In this document: positions 7,562 through 13,540 of the stretch, piece by piece
Position numbering within the stretch: position 1 is the stretch's first letter
How the letters are laid out: every line of letters starts with the position of its first letter
Assembly: GCF_000428845.1 (NCBI RefSeq)
Contig: NZ_AUAS01000024.1
Coordinates: forward strand, 1-35,661
Source: Dyadobacter alkalitolerans DSM 23607
GTDB lineage: Bacteria; Bacteroidota; Bacteroidia; Cytophagales; Spirosomataceae
DNA: 35,661 nt
Direction: 5' to 3'
Notes under the pieces: generated by a model
Told to the model about the DNA's origin: nothing
The model's database searches: none
What the model saw: only the letters and a program-made list of their open reading frames with translations
Translations under genes and position numbers: made by a program

Positions 7562-8482
7562 ATGCACGTAATAACATTACTGTTTATCATTTTTGAATTA
7601 GTAATGTTTATTTTTCAAGGAATACTATTCCTTGCAAGACCACAGGACAAACCTAGGCTGTTTTATTTGATTCTACTCGTCTTATTGATGTGCAAAAACA
7701 CAGCCAGTGGTTTGTTTCCTGATCCAAAAATAGATTTTATTCCCATTCTCACACAATATATACTGACTTATGGAGCGGGGTTTGTTATGGCGTCTTATTT
7801 TCCATTCTATTTTTATAAGGCATATAATATAGAAAAGATTAAATGGCATGCGACAAAGGGAGTTTTTGTGTTTTTACATTTTCCATTCTTTTTGCTGTTT
7901 GGCATAACATTCTATCTAACGAAAAACATTGACATAGCGATAAATGTAGGATTAGCGATACCAGCGATTTACGGGATTGTATTAGGGTACTTAATTTTAG
8001 ATGGCATCCGGTTTCGCCTAAAAGAACAGATAGAACGGAAAGAATATTTTGAAATGATTGCCGTTTATCTAGCCGTAATTCCTTATGCTTCATTAGCTTT
8101 CTTTGCATACCTTCGAATATCTCAGGTCAAAGAGGTGCTATTGACGAACTCTGGCTTTGCCATTATTACGATCTTATTTCTTAGAAAACATATCATTCAG
8201 TCTAGGGAGGAATACCAGATGTTACGTACAATCAATGGTAACAATATGGAGCCGTCCAGTGAACTTCCGCCGATAACGCCTGAAATCGAAAACTCATTAG
8301 ATGAAATTAAACTTTCCCCACGTGAAAAAGAGGTCGCTATATTGATTCTTCAAGGTCATAGGAATCAAGAAATTGCCGATATACTTGTTATAAGTCCCGG
8401 GACGGTAAGGACTCACATTGAAAAAATCTACAAAAAAGCGCAGGTAAACAGCCGAAAAGAGTTTTCCAAGAATTTCGGCTGA
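7562..8482 (+). CDS. Membrane-anchored LuxR-type transcriptional regulator
   Basis: The 306-residue protein starts at the ATG one base after the acetyltransferase stop, with AGGG about ten bases before it. The first 210 residues form about six or seven hydrophobic segments (for example 'VITLLFIIFELVMFIFQGIL', 'FYLILLVLLMC', 'AIPAIYGIVLGYLIL', 'MIAVYLAVIPYASLAFFAYL'). After a linker, residues about 245-300 form a LuxR helix-turn-helix: 'LSPREKEVAILILQGHRNQEIADILVI' and 'SPGTVRTHIEKIYKKAQVNSRKEF'. The layout, integral-membrane sensor plus LuxR HTH, is seen in other Bacteroidota. The ligand is unknown. A strong terminator follows. Confidence 0.88.
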   Translation: MHVITLLFIIFELVMFIFQGILFLARPQDKPRLFYLILLVLLMCKNTASGLFPDPKIDFIPILTQYILTYGAGFVMASYFPFYFYKAYNIEKIKWHATKGVFVFLHFPFFLLFGITFYLTKNIDIAINVGLAIPAIYGIVLGYLILDGIRFRLKEQIERKEYFEMIAVYLAVIPYASLAFFAYLRISQVKEVLLTNSGFAIITILFLRKHIIQSREEYQMLRTINGNNMEPSSELPPITPEIENSLDEIKLSPREKEVAILILQGHRNQEIADILVISPGTVRTHIEKIYKKAQVNSRKEFSKNFG

Positions 8483-8511
8483 ATTAGAATAAATCTAATA
8501 AATAATATAAC

Positions 8512-8572
8512 AAAGAATACTTTTACGGATGTCAGATACGAAATTACGTATTCGGCATCCGCATTCTTTTTT
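8512..8572 (+). terminator. Strong intrinsic terminator after the LuxR gene
   Basis: A long stem pairs 8526-8540 with 8547-8561 (CGGATG with CATCCG, ATACG with CGTAT), with one mismatch and a six-base AAATTA loop. AAAGAAT and ATTCTTT extend it outward, and a T run follows (8566-8572). It is about 30 bp after the LuxR stop codon. Confidence 0.85.
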
Positions 8573-8577
8573 GTTAT

Positions 8578-8606
8578 AAATACGTAAAAATTGACTGAAA
8601 TACGTA
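8578..8606. promoter_or_regulatory. Direct repeat AAATACGTA, spaced 20 bp, ahead of a small HTH gene
   Basis: AAATACGTA occurs at 8578-8586 and 8598-8606, two helical turns apart. The core TACGTA is palindromic. The pair ends about 60 bp before the small HTH gene and is a reasonable operator for it. A related AATTACGTA lies in the terminator just upstream, where it is explained by the hairpin. Confidence 0.4.
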
Positions 8607-8668
8607 TTGACAAAACCATTTTATCGCCGGTTGTTTGCATCATTCTTAACGACAACCGATTTACTATC

Positions 8669-8887
8669 ATGGACACGAATTGGCATTCGCGCTACAATCA
8701 AATGAAGAGCAGTCATGGCTTAACTAACGATGATGTTGCAAGGATTACCAAGCTATCAGAATCTAATGTGAGGTCACAAGTGACCCGCGCGGATAATGGT
8801 GGAATTGGTCAACTCAGATTTCCACCCTGGCTAAAACTTGCTATTGTTCTTGACGAAAGGAAAGCATTTATAGAACCGAATATTTAG
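8669..8887 (+). CDS. Small helix-turn-helix protein
   Basis: A 72-residue protein. The ATG giving MDTNWHSRYNQMK is chosen over an upstream TTG because the helical domain starts there and the upstream residues look like non-coding sequence. 'HGLTNDDVARITKLSESNVRSQVTR' reads as a helix-turn-helix of Xre/MerR-like style, followed by 'PPWLKLAIVLDERKAF'. It probably binds DNA as a dimer. The AAATACGTA repeat upstream may be its own operator. Similar short proteins sit on Bacteroidota plasmids and phages. Its exact family is not identified. Confidence 0.65.
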   Translation: MDTNWHSRYNQMKSSHGLTNDDVARITKLSESNVRSQVTRADNGGIGQLRFPPWLKLAIVLDERKAFIEPNI

Positions 8888-9153
8888 GCTGTTTTGTCAA
8901 ATATTTTTCGTTCAAACAAACAGCTTGTAACAATCTTTCGTTGGTTAGGCTCTCCCAGACATTTTAATATTCATGCGGCCTATTTGCGGCTCTGGTCGCT
9001 TTGCGTAGAGCTTCGGAATAGTCCCCAACAGGGTCTTTTCTATTCCTACATTTTGTACTCTGTTGTTTGATTTTTGACCCAATCCGTTTCCACTGGATTG
9101 TAAGCACTCATTTGCTCAATTGAAACTTTTTGTACCTCTTTATCTGTAAAAAT
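8888..9153. other. Intergenic region with inverted repeats; no gene seen
   Basis: GCTGTTT at 8888-8894 pairs with AAACAGC at 8918-8924 just after the HTH gene stop, a weak terminator candidate without a T run. Around 8980-9005 is a block (TTTGCGGCT...GTCGCTT-GCG) that recurs with few changes at about 11381-11402. Confidence 0.4.
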
Positions 9154-9765
9154 ATGCTATCAGCATTTAGAAATGAACTGGCTCCAATCCAGTTAAAAAG
9201 CTCGATAAAGCCGTCCTTTGAAAAGTCTTTACTGGATTATAAGCGACTCTATCCATCAGCGCGTTTTGTTCAAAACTACGGCCATACTTTTTTTATTGAG
9301 GAGTCGATCTTCTTGTTTATTGCTTTCAAGGGCACAAGGGCAACGAAGCCAGTAGTTAATACACGTTTCGAGAGCTTGAATGCTCTGAATACTTACTACT
9401 ACTCTTTTGTTAATAAGGTGCTGAAAACAGTAATTTCGAGGAACCTTCGTAAAAGTAGGGCAACTAAGAAAAATATAAGAGAAATCAAACCAGGAGCCAT
9501 ATTTTACTCGTCGCCCTGTAACAATCAAGCGGATATCGAGTTTTTCCAGATTATAACCGTGAAGGGCCGATTAGTCGTTATTCAGAAAATAAAGCAGATT
9601 CGAACGTATCAGGCAACGAATCATGGATTGACAATAGGAGTTAAGGATTCATTTATTGATGCGCCGATCCGGTTGCGTATAGGCGATTACGGTATGCGTA
9701 TTGATGCCCTTCATTATTTGAGCTGTTGGGATAAGAAAGCCGTTTATTGGTCTTCGTGCGCCTAG
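9154..9765 (+). CDS. Conserved mobilome protein of unknown function
   Basis: A 203-residue protein starting at MLSAFRNELAPIQL; an in-frame TTG eight codons earlier is less likely. The segment 'IKPGAIFYSSPCNNQADIEFFQIITVKGRLVVIQKI' resembles a family seen on plasmids and phages, with the pattern 'GdIFYSSWGYdQTNidFYqVv', and it ends in the same 'KKAVYWSS' style. The first 100 residues hold a basic helix-rich part ('NKVLKTVISRNLRKSRATKKNIREI'). No signal peptide is seen. The function of the family is not known to me. It converges on the HEPN/ART-like operon, with a strong hairpin in between. Confidence 0.6.
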   Translation: MLSAFRNELAPIQLKSSIKPSFEKSLLDYKRLYPSARFVQNYGHTFFIEESIFLFIAFKGTRATKPVVNTRFESLNALNTYYYSFVNKVLKTVISRNLRKSRATKKNIREIKPGAIFYSSPCNNQADIEFFQIITVKGRLVVIQKIKQIRTYQATNHGLTIGVKDSFIDAPIRLRIGDYGMRIDALHYLSCWDKKAVYWSSCA

Positions 9766-9799
9766 CTTGGCTGCTTCTTCGAATTTTCAGCCATTTATA

Positions 9800-9832
9800 G
9801 ACAATCCTGGCGCAGCTAACGCCGGGATTAGT
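9800..9832. terminator. Hairpin between convergent genes, possible bidirectional terminator
   Basis: AATCCTGGCG (9803-9812) pairs with CGCCGGGATT (9820-9829) over a seven-base loop with one wobble. GAC and GTC extend it beyond a one-base bulge. No long T run follows on either strand. Its position between two gene ends supports a termination or mRNA-protecting role. Confidence 0.5.
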
Positions 9833-9891
9833 CTCGGTAATGCTTAAGTCGATGCTCATTCGGACATGTTGTTTGGCTTTCCCTTTTATTT

Positions 9892-10608
9892 TCACAAGTT
9901 GGGAATGCAAATAGAACAAAATTCTTGACTGTTTTTGTAATATCTATTTGTATGATAGTCAAACAATTTTGTTGTTGGATGAATATGCTTCACAATCGTT
10001 TTCCCGCTCAAATAATCATCGATAGTAATAGTGTAATTTTGAGTAATGTAATAAAGCCTTTCTGTCAAATTGCCTTCTGATTTGACAATACGATCATACA
10101 GGTCAAATAAGTCCTTATAATCTATGTCTTCAATTGGAATGTTGCAGTAAAAAATAGTTGGTATCCCAATTTTGTTAAGGTGGTATTTTATAGAATGGTG
10201 TGTATCTTGTGCCAAGTTGAATATAAGTTCACTGCCATAAATTAAATAGTGTGTGTCGCTATCAAGAAAATCTTCTTTATTCATTGAAAAATATATCTTC
10301 TTATTAGAGTCGTCCTGAAACTCATTAAAAATAGGCTTTGGATCGTAAGAGCCATCATAAGAAACGTCAGACAGCATATTTTTGAAATCATTGTCAGCTT
10401 TTGTAAAATTACTAGGCAAAAATCCATTGGTATAATATGAACCTACATCATGTGGCCTGCTGGCATGATAGCCAGTAACGTAATCGAAGTTTTCTTTTAG
10501 CCATCCAATTAAATCTTCTCTGGGTACATTCGTTTTAACAAAGTGAATATCTTCCAGCGTTAAAGACTCTGTGAATATCCTGTTAGAATGTTGATCTTGT
10601 AAAGTCAT
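9892..10608 (-). CDS. ADP-ribosyltransferase-like protein, candidate toxin/effector
   Basis: A 238-residue soluble protein, second gene of a two-gene operon; its ATG lies 4 bp after the stop of the HEPN-like gene. The central part reads like an ART (PARP/toxin-type) fold. 'VTGYHASRPHDVGSYYTNGFLPSN' (about 44-67) matches the 'hH-TR--d--si---Gl-p' motif with H48. 'KKIYFSMNKEDF' (about 103-114) corresponds to the second strand motif. 'GSELIFNL' (about 125-132) could supply the acidic residue (E127). If so it would use NAD+ to modify a target or destroy NAD+. The assignment is by pattern only; a RES-like NAD glycohydrolase or an unrelated fold is possible. I know of no named system with this exact pair. 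Confidence 0.5.
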   Translation of the reverse strand: MTLQDQHSNRIFTESLTLEDIHFVKTNVPREDLIGWLKENFDYVTGYHASRPHDVGSYYTNGFLPSNFTKADNDFKNMLSDVSYDGSYDPKPIFNEFQDDSNKKIYFSMNKEDFLDSDTHYLIYGSELIFNLAQDTHHSIKYHLNKIGIPTIFYCNIPIEDIDYKDLFDLYDRIVKSEGNLTERLYYITQNYTITIDDYLSGKTIVKHIHPTTKLFDYHTNRYYKNSQEFCSICIPNL

Positions 10609-10612
10609 TTAC

Positions 10613-11035
10613 TTAGCTATTTCTAATATGGTATAATTTATCAGACAGAAGTTCATTTTCTCTGATGAAGGTTTTCAGATATGCTAAGGTGATTGCATAT
10701 TGTATATGAGTTTTTTTTTCTTTTGTCCACAAGATTTGTTCACCATTTTCTGTGATTTGGAAACCATGAACTATTCTGTTTCTTTTGAAAGTTAAGGCAT
10801 CAAACATATCGGCAATTTCCTCATTAAACTTATTAGTTATTGTTGCTTTTATTGAATTCAATAGAGTCCCTGACATTTGATCAGTTAAATCAAGCCAATT
10901 GTAGCTTGAATTATTTATTTCTAGAATATTCTCAATAATAAATTGATTATTTGAATTAAAGATACAAATAGCAGTGCCTAGTAATTCTCTATATTCTTTT
11001 GATGGGAGTGCCTGACGGGTATAATCCTCGTACAT
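10613..11035 (-). CDS. HEPN-like protein with R-x4-H motif, partner of the ART-like gene
   Basis: A 140-residue protein, mostly helical by composition. It contains 'FDALTFKRNRIVHGFQI', in which RNRIVH (R85 to H90) fits the HEPN signature R-x4-6-H with a polar residue after the Arg. In active HEPN proteins this motif forms the RNase site at a dimer interface. 'DEVLxDL'-like nucleotidyltransferase motifs are absent, so this is not a MNT/HEPN pair. It is transcribed first, with the ART-like gene 4 bp behind, so the two are almost certainly coexpressed. It could be the toxin, or an inactive HEPN serving as antitoxin or sensor. Similar short HEPN-type hypothetical proteins exist in other bacteria. 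Confidence 0.55.
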   Translation of the reverse strand: MYEDYTRQALPSKEYRELLGTAICIFNSNNQFIIENILEINNSSYNWLDLTDQMSGTLLNSIKATITNKFNEEIADMFDALTFKRNRIVHGFQITENGEQILWTKEKKTHIQYAITLAYLKTFIRENELLSDKLYHIRNS

Positions 11036-11442
11036 GTTAAATCAAGGTTAGCTGGATCGCCAAAATAATTTTTACAGCTTGGAAATGGCAATTTCAAGCC
11101 TTCTATCATTATGGAACCCTTAAAGATAGCTCTGAGATTTGAATACAGTTGATTGATACGCCGCCTTCTTTGCTACGCGGAACTCTTGCGCTTCGACTAA
11201 CTTCTAGCTGACAGCACTTTCCGAGCAATTGATAAGGCACTCTTTCTATATAAATATATATTTATATATTTTTCTTTTCTCTCCTACCCTATTTGTGTAC
11301 GCAGCTCTTCATACGTTGTTTTGATCCCCTTTCCTTGAAACACAAAGTCATTTGATTATCGAAGGCTAACCAACGCGCATTTGCGGCTTATGTCGCTTCG
11401 CGCACATTTTAAATTTATCTTCTATGGGTTGTTTTTGTTCCT
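11036..11442. other. Non-coding region upstream of parA, no gene seen
   Basis: This stretch holds the promoter of the leftward HEPN-like gene and the left shoulder of the partition region. It contains an AT-rich run at 11243-11280 and a CCTACCCTAT string at 11282-11291. A GC-rich block at about 11370-11405 resembles one at about 8975-9000. No supported open frame was found. Confidence 0.45.
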
Positions 11443-11468
11443 ATTATATAAATATATAATTATGTAGA
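11443..11468. repeat. Left copy of 26-bp AT-rich direct repeat flanking parAB (parS-like)
   Basis: This 26-bp sequence, starting ATTATATAAATATATA and ending TTATGTAGA, matches positions 12403-12428 at 25 of 26 bases in the same orientation. It lies upstream of the parA promoter. Type Ib partition loci commonly have AT-rich repeat sites on both sides of the operon, bound by the small ParB-like protein. Confidence 0.65.
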
Positions 11469-11492
11469 TATATAAGTATTTGTTTTGATTTC

Positions 11493-11522
11493 TTTGAAAT
11501 TGATCTGTTTTTATTATATTTG
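11493..11522 (+). promoter_or_regulatory. Probable parA promoter
   Basis: TATATTTG (11515-11522) fits the -7 consensus TAnnTTTG, with TTTG at 11493-11496 as -33 element 18 bp before it. It lies 31 bp before the parA start and is embedded in the AT-rich repeats, so autoregulation by the partition proteins is plausible. Confidence 0.55.
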
Positions 11523-11552
11523 TATATAATTATATAAATATATACAGCTTCT

Positions 11553-12146
11553 ATGATTGTCATTTCAGTAGCTCATCAAAAAGGAGGTGTAGGAAAAACA
11601 ACTCTTGCACTTAACCTGGCTTATTGCCTCAGTCAAGATTTGAAGGTTGCAATCACCGATACAGACTTGCAGGGTTCGATCTCCGATATCAGCCCATTCC
11701 TAAAAGACATTGAACTTATTCCTTTGTCTGAAATTGAAAAGAAGGTACCCCTACCCTATGATGTTGTCATTATCGACACGCCCCCTTATCTGACAGATAA
11801 GTTACAAGACATATTTTTGTTAAGCGACTTTGTGCTGATCCCAACTAAGGCAGGTTATTTAGATGCGCTTGCAGTTAGGGGAACCATTGCTTTGTACGAT
11901 CATGCGAAGAAGAAAAAGCCATCATTGAAGGCCGGCGTGGTTTTGAATATGCTTACTCGCACAAATCTAAATGATGAAGTAAAGGAAATATTAGACCAAT
12001 ATACTTTGCCAATGCTTAAAACGACCATTAACCAGCGCGTCAGTTACGCACGTTCTCCTATGACCGCCGGAGTGTTTAATAGCGAAGATGATAAGGCGAA
12101 AAATGAAATGGTGGATTTAGCAGGCGAAATTTTAGGACTACTTTAA
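11553..12146 (+). CDS. parA: ParA-family partition ATPase (small, type Ib)
   Basis: The 197-residue protein starts directly with the deviant Walker A motif (HQKGGVGKTTLALNLAYCL, with the signature Lys in KGGVGKT). This is followed by 'VAITDTDLQGS' (Walker A' Asp) and 'YDVVIIDTPPYL' (Walker B). It lacks the N-terminal HTH of large type Ia ParA proteins, so it is of the short type Ib class. These ATPases bind DNA non-specifically and move plasmid copies apart with a ParB-like partner. That partner is encoded 11 bp downstream. AT-rich direct repeats on both sides of the two genes complete a partition locus. Confidence 0.93.
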   Translation: MIVISVAHQKGGVGKTTLALNLAYCLSQDLKVAITDTDLQGSISDISPFLKDIELIPLSEIEKKVPLPYDVVIIDTPPYLTDKLQDIFLLSDFVLIPTKAGYLDALAVRGTIALYDHAKKKKPSLKAGVVLNMLTRTNLNDEVKEILDQYTLPMLKTTINQRVSYARSPMTAGVFNSEDDKAKNEMVDLAGEILGLL

Positions 12147-12157
12147 AAGCTAAAGCG

Positions 12158-12403
12158 ATGAACAAAGATTATAACGAAAACCGGTCTAAGCTAGCCGGTA
12201 TGATTAAGGAAAAACCGAGTACAGTGCCAATTCAGCAGGTGAAGCCGGTCGCTTCAAAAGAAGAAAAGGACGAAAGTCACCTTAATTTCTGGATACCTAC
12301 CCATTTGTTTAATGAGTTGAAAATGCACGCGGTTCGAACAAACAGTAGTATTAAACAAATTGGTATAGAAGCACTTGAAGAATATCTAAAGAGAAATGCT
12401 TGA
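12158..12403 (+). CDS. ParB-like ribbon-helix-helix centromere-binding protein
   Basis: An 81-residue protein following parA after 11 bp. Residues about 1-40 are polar and disordered ('NRSKLAGMIKEKPSTVPIQQV'), a part that in type Ib systems contacts ParA. Residues about 41-80, 'ESHLNFWIPTHLFNELKMHAVRTNSSIKQIGIEALEEYLKRNA', fit a ribbon-helix-helix: one strand, then two helices. The role, inferred from context and size, is binding the flanking AT-rich repeats and repressing the operon. Its stop codon overlaps the first base of the right-hand flanking repeat. Confidence 0.82.
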   Translation: MNKDYNENRSKLAGMIKEKPSTVPIQQVKPVASKEEKDESHLNFWIPTHLFNELKMHAVRTNSSIKQIGIEALEEYLKRNA

Positions 12404-12536
12404 TTATATAAATATATATTTATGTAGAATAAAATTATATATCTATATATTTATATATTTATGTATTTATGTAAGACTAGGTTATATAATTACATATTTG
12501 ATCATTTATATATTTATATAAGTATGTAATTATATA
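12403..12536. repeat. Right parS-like AT-rich repeat array
   Basis: It begins with the second copy of the 26-bp repeat (12403-12428). It then continues as many overlapping TATATAAATATAT / TTATGTA-type units up to about 12536. The density of such units is higher here than on the left side of parAB, so this may be the main centromere. Confidence 0.6.
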
Positions 12537-12551
12537 CCACGCATTATCTCT

Positions 12552-12586
12552 ATATTTGATATTTGATATTTGATATTTGATATTTG
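12552..12586. repeat. Five tandem copies of the 7-bp unit ATATTTG
   Basis: A perfect tandem array of five 7-bp units lies between the par repeats and the locus-B TGTAGACA pair. Each unit carries a TATTTG core similar to the end of the Bacteroidota -7 box. Tandem short repeats of this kind can vary in copy number. Confidence 0.85.
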
Positions 12587-12590
12587 CGAT

Positions 12591-12653
12591 TGTAGACATT
12601 TATGATGTCCTAGAAAGCAAATGAGGATCCTGCAGCGGCGATGTTTGTAGACA
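12591..12653. repeat. TGTAGACA phased repeat, locus B (two copies)
   Basis: TGTAGACA at 12591-12598 and 12646-12653, 55 bp apart. The space between holds a GC-richer GGATCCTGCAGCGGC block that resembles GGATCTGCGGCAGC in the matching space of locus A. The locus is between parAB and the SprT-like gene. Confidence 0.7.
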
Positions 12654-12698
12654 TTTTTTTTGCGATTTCAACAGGATCAGGGTAGGAGCCGGTTTAAA

Positions 12699-13406
12699 TT
12701 AATCCAAACCTATCGACAGATCGTCAGGATCACAGGTAAAATCTGCTTGGCAAATTTTACAAAACATTTCTAGCCCAGACTTGCCCCAGACTTTGCAGCC
12801 GCACGGACAGGTATATTTAATTTTTTTCCCTGATTTGGTTTTTTCCTTTGTCTCCTTTGTCTCTTCCTGTTCAGTCTCTTCATCGCTTGAATCGTCGGCA
12901 TTGTAATAAACCTTCTTTGCATTCAGATAGGGGAGTTTCAACGCTTCGAGGCTGGCCGTAGATATTTCTCTGAACGCGTTCAAGAACTTGCCACCCTCGA
13001 TTTGATAATGATCAATGCTTTGACCAATCTCAGCGCCCCCCGGCTTGCCGGTGGAAGATGGCTGTAAGCCCACCTCGATCATCTTTTGAGCAAACTCCTT
13101 ATTGTGATAGCTGTACCGGGATGGCTTGCCGTACTCATACTGCCACTGATGCACCATTTCATGCACAAGTGTAGAATGCCAATATTCTTCGCCCATCGAC
13201 AACGTATCCGGGTTAATAGAAATTTCATGCTTTTTATCTCCTTTCTTTACTGATTGCCAGTTTTCGAAAATAAAGAATCCGGCTGCATTCCGGTGTCGGG
13301 ATAGATTCACGATACACGGCTGCAACTGACTATTGAACAATTCAGCATTATAGTAGTCAAATAGTTCTTCAAGCGTCTTAAACTGTAAATGTGTGATCCC
13401 GTTCAT
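12699..13406 (-). CDS. SprT-like zinc metalloprotein
   Basis: The 235-residue protein has the SprT/Spartan layout. The metal site is HEMVHQWQYEYG (82-93, HExxH with E83 catalytic), with a third ligand likely at H101 in 'RYSYHNKEF'. After a charged Glu/Lys linker (about 170-195), a zinc ribbon follows: CPCGCKVW and, after a gap, FCKICQADF. Eukaryotic Spartan degrades DNA-protein crosslinks. Plasmid and Bacteroidota SprT-like proteins are common but little studied, so that activity is inference. The gene ends near the par/TGTAGACA region. A perfect 18-bp palindrome sits right in front of its start, suggesting tight repression. Confidence 0.88.
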   Translation of the reverse strand: MNGITHLQFKTLEELFDYYNAELFNSQLQPCIVNLSRHRNAAGFFIFENWQSVKKGDKKHEISINPDTLSMGEEYWHSTLVHEMVHQWQYEYGKPSRYSYHNKEFAQKMIEVGLQPSSTGKPGGAEIGQSIDHYQIEGGKFLNAFREISTASLEALKLPYLNAKKVYYNADDSSDEETEQEETKETKEKTKSGKKIKYTCPCGCKVWGKSGLEMFCKICQADFTCDPDDLSIGLD

Positions 13407-13415
13407 AGTGCATAT

Positions 13416-13433
13416 TTGTAATGTACATTACAA
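13416..13433. promoter_or_regulatory. Perfect 18-bp palindromic operator candidate ahead of the SprT-like gene
   Basis: TTGTAATGTACATTACAA is an exact palindrome ending 10 bp before the start codon, where a bound protein would block transcription or translation start. A degenerate copy, TTGTAATGTGCATTAAAA, lies at 21525-21542. Confidence 0.6.
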
Positions 13434-13463
13434 TGTAATCGTTTTTTGCCTTATCTCCAACAT

Positions 13464-13503
13464 GGGTTAAATTAAAAGTTAGAACCAAAAGTACCGCGGG
13501 TTT
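13464..13503. repeat. Left terminal inverted repeat of the Tn3-family transposon
   Basis: It begins GGGTTAAATTAAAAG and ends AGTACCGCGGGTTT. It is preceded by the AACAT target duplication at 13459-13463. It differs from the right end at 4 of 40 positions. Confidence 0.93.
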
Positions 13504-13540
13504 CGCGTAGCAAAATTGACGGGGAGTAGATCATCTGTAT

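Noticed and set aside
8940..9830. Possible integron attC site (GTTAGGC near 8945, CTAACGC near 9816) around the mobilome gene
   Set aside because: The second box does not fit RYYYAAC, no paired inner boxes were found, and there is no integrase gene.
10613..11035. MNT/HEPN toxin-antitoxin pair
   Set aside because: The partner gene lacks the nucleotidyltransferase GS-x10-12-DxD motif and instead shows ART-like blocks.
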